A stretch of DNA of 9,594 nucleotides from an uncultured Candidatus Altimarinota bacterium (GTDB lineage Bacteria > Patescibacteriota > Gracilibacteria > BD1-5 > JAGOOR01), in assembly GCA_937920005.1 (NCBI GenBank), contig CALETF010000175.1, positions 1 to 9,594 on the forward strand. Direction: 5' to 3'. Of the stretch, positions 6,979 to 9,594 are shown one piece after another; position 1 is the first letter of the stretch; the number at the start of each line of letters is the position of its first letter. A program made the translations under genes and the position numbers. The notes beneath the pieces are model-generated. The model was not told where the DNA came from and made no database searches. It was given only the letters and a program-made list of their open reading frames with translations.

Positions 6979-7005
6979 TTGATTTTCCGTCTTTTTCTCT
7001 ACAAT
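6979..7005 (+). promoter_or_regulatory. putative promoter for tRNA-Val
   Basis: TTGATT (6979-6984) and TACAAT (7000-7005) are 15 nt apart, slightly short, and end 11 nt before the mature tRNA. They lie just after the stop of the preceding gene. I see no terminator between that gene and the tRNA, so read-through from the dnaJ operon is also possible. Confidence 0.45.
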
Positions 7006-7016
7006 CCGACATGTTC

Positions 7017-7093
7017 GGGTGATTAGCTCAGTTGGTTAGAGCGCTTCTATGACATGGAAGAGGCCAGTGGTTCGAGTCCACTATCACCCACCA
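7017..7093 (+). tRNA. tRNA-Val (anticodon GAC)
   Basis: The 77-nt gene folds into a full cloverleaf. The acceptor GGGTGAT (7017-7023) pairs with ATCACCC (7083-7089), followed by discriminator A and an encoded CCA (7091-7093). The D arm carries the usual AGCTCAGTTGGTTAGAGC pattern. The anticodon stem CTTCT/GGAAG closes a seven-base loop ATGACAT with T33 and anticodon GAC. The T arm AGTGG-TTCGAGT-CCACT is intact. It would read GUC and, by wobble, GUU. A strong intrinsic terminator follows 14 nt later. Confidence 0.97.
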
Positions 7094-7107
7094 TTTTAGA
7101 TATTTTG

Positions 7108-7150
7108 AGACTTCAGTTCATCACTTTTTTGTGATACTGGAGTCTTTTTT
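7108..7150 (+). terminator. intrinsic terminator of the tRNA-Val transcript
   Basis: AGACTTCAGT-TC-ATCAC (7108-7124) pairs with GTGATACTGGAGTCT (7131-7145) around a six-T loop, with one G-U pair and a two-base bulge. A T-run follows (to 7150). Confidence 0.85.
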
Positions 7151-7161
7151 AATGAGTAACC

Positions 7162-7219
7162 AAGAGGCCAGTGGTTCGGTCGAAGTGAAGAAATTCATTT
7201 CTCTCTATCACCCACCATT
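7162..7219 (+). pseudogene. broken second copy of the tRNA-Val 3' half, with a 20-nt insertion in the T loop
   Basis: Two blocks match the intact tRNA exactly: 17 nt at 7162-7178 (copy of 7058-7074, from the anticodon stem into the T loop) and 15 nt at 7205-7219 (copy of 7081-7095, acceptor 3' strand, CCA and two flanking T). Between the blocks the intact gene has 6 nt and this copy has 26, containing a small hairpin AGAAA-TTCA-TTTCT. The 5' half (acceptor 5' strand, D arm, anticodon) is absent, so it cannot be a tRNA. Partial 3' tRNA copies beside an intact tRNA are typical of integration scars, but no integrase or cargo is visible in the 68 nt between the copies. It could also be a decayed tandem duplication. 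Confidence 0.75.
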
Positions 7220-7232
7220 CATGTTTATACTG

Positions 7233-7255
7233 TCCCTCCTTGCGAGGGATTTTTT
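7233..7255 (+). terminator. intrinsic terminator between tRNA remnant and murC
   Basis: TCCCTC (7233-7238) pairs with GAGGGA (7244-7249) around the loop CTTGC and is followed by six T. It is the second terminator in about 120 bp. It directly precedes the murC -10 box, insulating murC from upstream transcription. Confidence 0.72.
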
Positions 7256-7260
7256 ATTCG

Positions 7261-7266
7261 TATACT
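7261..7266 (+). promoter_or_regulatory. putative -10 box for murC, implying a near-leaderless mRNA
   Basis: TATACT ends 9 nt before the murC ATG at 7276, so the predicted leader is about 3 nt. TTGCGA (7240-7245), inside the terminator stem, is a possible -35 with a short 15-nt spacer. No Shine-Dalgarno sequence is present. Confidence 0.48.
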
Positions 7267-7275
7267 CAGGGTATC

Positions 7276-8643
7276 ATGACACAACAAAAACACATTCACT
7301 GTATCGGAATTGGTGGTATAGGTATTTCAGCTCTTGCACGATATTACAAAGCGCAGGGATACCGTGTAACAGGCACAAATATGGGGCATTCGCCACTCAT
7401 TGATGCTCTCCGAGAAGAGGGGATAGAAATCGTTGACGATGGGGCAAACGCTATCAATGAAAACACAGAAAAAATTATCTACACAGAAGCTATTATTGAT
7501 GATCATACACTTGGTCTCGATGGTGTTCGTGCCAATCATACTGCTGAGATAGATGCTGGGAAAAGACACAATGCGCAAATTCTCTCCTATCCGCAAGCGC
7601 TTGCAGAAGTATTTCATACATTCCCGATGAAAATAGCTGTCGCCGGTGCTCATGGCAAATCAACGACAAGTGCGATGATTGGTACAATCTTGCACGATGC
7701 TGGCGCAGAGGCAACAACCATTACAGGAACTCTTGTGAAGGCATTTGACGGGAAAAATGTCCGTGTGAATGGAAACAGAGTGATGAATATAGAGGCGTGT
7801 GAATATCGACATGCATTTCTCAACTATCACCCTGATATTGCCGTAATTACTAATATCGATCCTGATCATCTCGATTTTTTCAAAACAGAAGCTGCCTATT
7901 TCGATGCCTTCTATACCTTCGCAGAATCAGCACAATGTCTCGTGATGCTCCGAGATGAAGCCATGAAACACGATATGGTAGATTTTGCACCAACGACGAT
8001 ACTTGTTTCAGACAATGAATTTGAACTTGTTGGTGAGCCATTCAATGGCAGAATGCCTGGTAAATATCCCTATACTTTGCCATATCTCACCGTCCCAGGA
8101 GACCATATCCGTCTCGATGCGAGTTTAGCCTATGTTGTGAGTCAGCTCGTGGGTATTGATCCAGCTAAATCAGCAACTTCTCTCGAGAAATATCCAGGAA
8201 GCTGGAGACGTATGGAAGTCCTCGGAACAACGACCAATGGCAATCTCTTTATGAGTGATTATGGACATCATCCGACAGAGATTCGTGCCACTCTTCATGC
8301 ACTCAAAAAAGCTCATCCCAGCAAAAAGCTCATCGTTTTTTTTGAGCCCCATCAGTATTCACGCACGTATGATCTCAAAGAAGATTTCGCAACGAGTTTC
8401 GAACACGCAGATATGACCTATATTTCTGATATCTACGCGGCGCGTGATATAGATAAGCGTCGTGATCTCATAGATGCAAAGATGCTCGCTGACATGATTG
8501 CCAAAAATGCACCATGTAGCTATGTTGGTACGCTCACGGATGCTGGTGTACAACTCAAAAAAGTCGACCAAGAAGAGAAAAATGCACTTATACTTCTCCT
8601 CTGAGCAGGAAATATTGATGAGCTCAGAAACACCCTTCAATAA
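7276..8643 (+). CDS. murC: UDP-N-acetylmuramate--L-alanine ligase MurC
   Basis: MurC adds L-Ala to UDP-N-acetylmuramate in the cytoplasm, the first peptide step of peptidoglycan precursor synthesis. The 455-residue frame has the N-terminal nucleotide-binding GIGGIGISALA (11-21), the ATP P-loop GAHGKSTTS (124-132), NIDPDHLDFF (D197-H198 region), SWRRME (309-314), DYGHHPTEI (328-336) and FEPHQYSRT (356-364). The YGHHP motif favours MurC over the recycling ligase Mpl. The P-loop has Ala-His-Gly-Lys-Ser where Thr-His-Gly-Lys-Thr is commoner. TGA at 8602-8604 (residue 443) is read as Gly and restores the C-terminal GAGNI motif and 12 more residues before TAA. The ATG at 7276 is preferred to in-frame codons back to 7240 because those lie inside the terminator and promoter. 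Confidence 0.97.
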
Positions 8644-8644
8644 T

Positions 8645-8673
8645 TTGTTTTCAGTGAAAAAATAGGGTAGCAT
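8645..8673 (+). promoter_or_regulatory. putative promoter for the 116-aa gene, leaderless geometry
   Basis: TTGTTT (8645-8650) and TAGCAT (8668-8673) are 17 nt apart, and the -10 box ends 6 nt before the ATG at 8680. Initiation would fall on or beside the start codon. Both boxes are imperfect, so co-transcription with murC, 36 nt upstream, is an alternative. Confidence 0.35.
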
Positions 8674-8679
8674 AAGAGT

Positions 8680-9030
8680 ATGAATCACTCGATTGCATAC
8701 TCAGATTTTCTCACCGTTGAATCATCTCCTAGAGAAACATCTCGAGAATTGACATACGAACACATCTTAGCGGCAATCAGCGATATAAATCTGACACTCC
8801 CATCTCATCGTGCTATTCGGGTTGAGATGAATCCAACAAGTGCTCACTGTGAACTCTATATTATCCAAAAAGAATTTGTCATTCACACGTATTATTTGCA
8901 ACAAAAACCAAGCCTCTTACGACGAATGCTTGCCCAAATAACACTCTGATTTGTTGTGGCAGAAACAGTGGAACTCCTCAAGACAGACATAGAAGCACGA
9001 TATACTTATTGAGAACGTATCATCTATTAA
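8680..9030 (+). CDS. hypothetical protein, 116 aa
   Basis: I do not recognise this family. It is a soluble, mixed alpha/beta protein with one cysteine and no signal peptide or membrane segment. TGA codons at 8947-8949 and 9010-9012 (residues 90 and 111) are read as Gly; the frame then runs to TAA at 9028-9030 with a plausible helical tail (AETVELLKTDIEARYTY). Without recoding it would lose its last 27 residues. A stretch near 47-75 (VEMNPTSAHCELYIIQKEF) looks like two beta strands. It follows murC by 36 nt and ends at a shared terminator. The position does not prove a link to cell-wall synthesis. Confidence 0.78.
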
Positions 9031-9045
9031 ATTTTGTAAAAACAT

Positions 9046-9078
9046 AAAAAAATCGGTCAGATAATTGACCGATTTTTT
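9046..9078. terminator. bidirectional intrinsic terminator
   Basis: An A-run followed by TCGGTCA (9053-9059) pairs with TGACCGA (9066-9072) and a T-run (to 9078). The symmetric A/T flanks let it serve both convergent genes, the 116-aa gene ending at 9030 and the minus-strand gene ending at 9094. Confidence 0.87.
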
Positions 9079-9093
9079 AATTAGTATATTTTA

Positions 9094-9594
9094 TTACGCT
9101 TCTATGAGGCCGAGATCAGCAGGGATGAGTGTATCGATAGCAGCATAGGTGGCCTTGATGTCCTTTGGAATGCGGATAGAGACTCGATCACCGACGCGTG
9201 CCTGGATGTAGGTCACCGCAGCAGGGATAACCTGATAAATACCATTTTGAGAGATGACAACGAAGTGGTCACCATCTTTGATAAGTGTGCCAGTAGTACT
9301 GATGTAGTCTATTTCATCGATAATCTTATATTGGTATGAGCCATCAGCCTTGATGGTCATCTTGAGCTTGCTTCCTTCTATAATTTTTGATTTACTCGCA
9401 TAGTTCGCTGGGACAGGATAGAGTTTCTTGTCTGCTCCGAGCATATCTTTGCCCGTGAAAACACCTTCTATGACCTTTGCTTTTCCATGCTTGTACGCAT
9501 GGAGTCCGGTCATATCGAGTTCATCTGGAGTGACAGCTTTTTTCCCGACGATTTGTGTCATGAGATTTTTAGCGTGGTGGAGTGAGCGTTCTGC
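9094..9594 (-). CDS. conserved CPR-type hypothetical protein, 5' end beyond window
   Basis: The minus-strand frame is open from the window edge to TAA at 9096-9094, giving 167 visible residues. An ATG at 9561 would give a 155-residue protein, but the 11 upstream codons (AERSLHHAKNL) look like a helix continuing into the protein, so I treat the gene as entering from outside. Recognisable stretches are LYPVPANYASKSKIIEG, DGSYQYKII, a Gly-Thr-Leu strand, AAVTYIQARVGDRVSIRIP and a C-terminal AAIDTLIP. I recall the YPVPANYASKSK pattern from widespread uncharacterised Patescibacteria proteins. No function is known to me. It has no signal peptide or membrane segment in the visible part, looks beta-rich after residue 35, and contains no TGA codon. 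Confidence 0.8.
   Translation of the reverse strand, partial: AERSLHHAKNLMTQIVGKKAVTPDELDMTGLHAYKHGKAKVIEGVFTGKDMLGADKKLYPVPANYASKSKIIEGSKLKMTIKADGSYQYKIIDEIDYISTTGTLIKDGDHFVVISQNGIYQVIPAAVTYIQARVGDRVSIRIPKDIKATYAAIDTLIPADLGLIEA

Noticed and set aside
7189..7202. Small hairpin in the tRNA remnant as an intron of a functional second tRNA
   Set aside because: No 5' half of a tRNA lies between 7094 and 7161, so removing the insert would still not yield a tRNA.
7240..7275. murC start at 7240 (12 codons longer)
   Set aside because: Those codons overlap the terminator stem and the TATACT box. The ATG at 7276 places MTQQKHIHCIGIGGIG at the usual distance from the MurC N-terminus.

Overview
The window reads as a stretch of chromosome from a Patescibacteria (CPR) bacterium that uses genetic code 25, in which UGA means glycine. 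Only Absconditabacteria (SR1) and Gracilibacteria (BD1-5) are known to do this; the sequence does not decide between them. The evidence is internal. Fifteen in-frame TGA codons sit inside eight genes, several exactly where a family needs glycine: the P-loop of the second G domain of Der, the helix-hairpin-helix of MutY, and the C-terminal GAGNI of MurC. No gene ends in TGA; the twelve visible stop codons are ten TAA and two TAG. Under the standard code Der, MutY, DnaJ and MurC look broken or truncated, and one 205-residue gene disappears.

Layout. Positions 1-2082 (minus strand) hold three genes: a hypothetical protein, a two-helix membrane protein with a PH-like domain and a His-rich tail, and mutY, which runs off the left edge. 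A divergent spacer with an operator-like palindrome leads to a DoxX-like, Cys-tailed membrane protein on the plus strand (2269-2772). This ends at a bidirectional terminator facing a second minus-strand block (5793-2823): der, followed by three tightly packed genes for hydrophilic, cysteine-free proteins with their own promoter. From 5893 the plus strand carries a reduced dnaJ and a secreted or anchored small protein. A tRNA-Val(GAC) gene follows, with a terminator, a broken copy of the tRNA 3' half and a second terminator. Then come murC and a 116-residue hypothetical gene. The right edge holds the 3' part of a minus-strand gene, separated by another bidirectional terminator.

The recognised genes are housekeeping: base-excision repair (MutY), ribosome assembly (Der), protein folding (DnaJ), peptidoglycan precursor synthesis (MurC) and translation (tRNA-Val). 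No phage, transposon or CRISPR genes are visible. The only possible mobile-element trace is the tRNA fragment. No start codon in the window has a recognisable Shine-Dalgarno sequence. Several genes have a TATACT-like -10 box only 6-9 nt before the ATG, which suggests leaderless or nearly leaderless mRNAs. There is no gene-free stretch longer than 300 bases.
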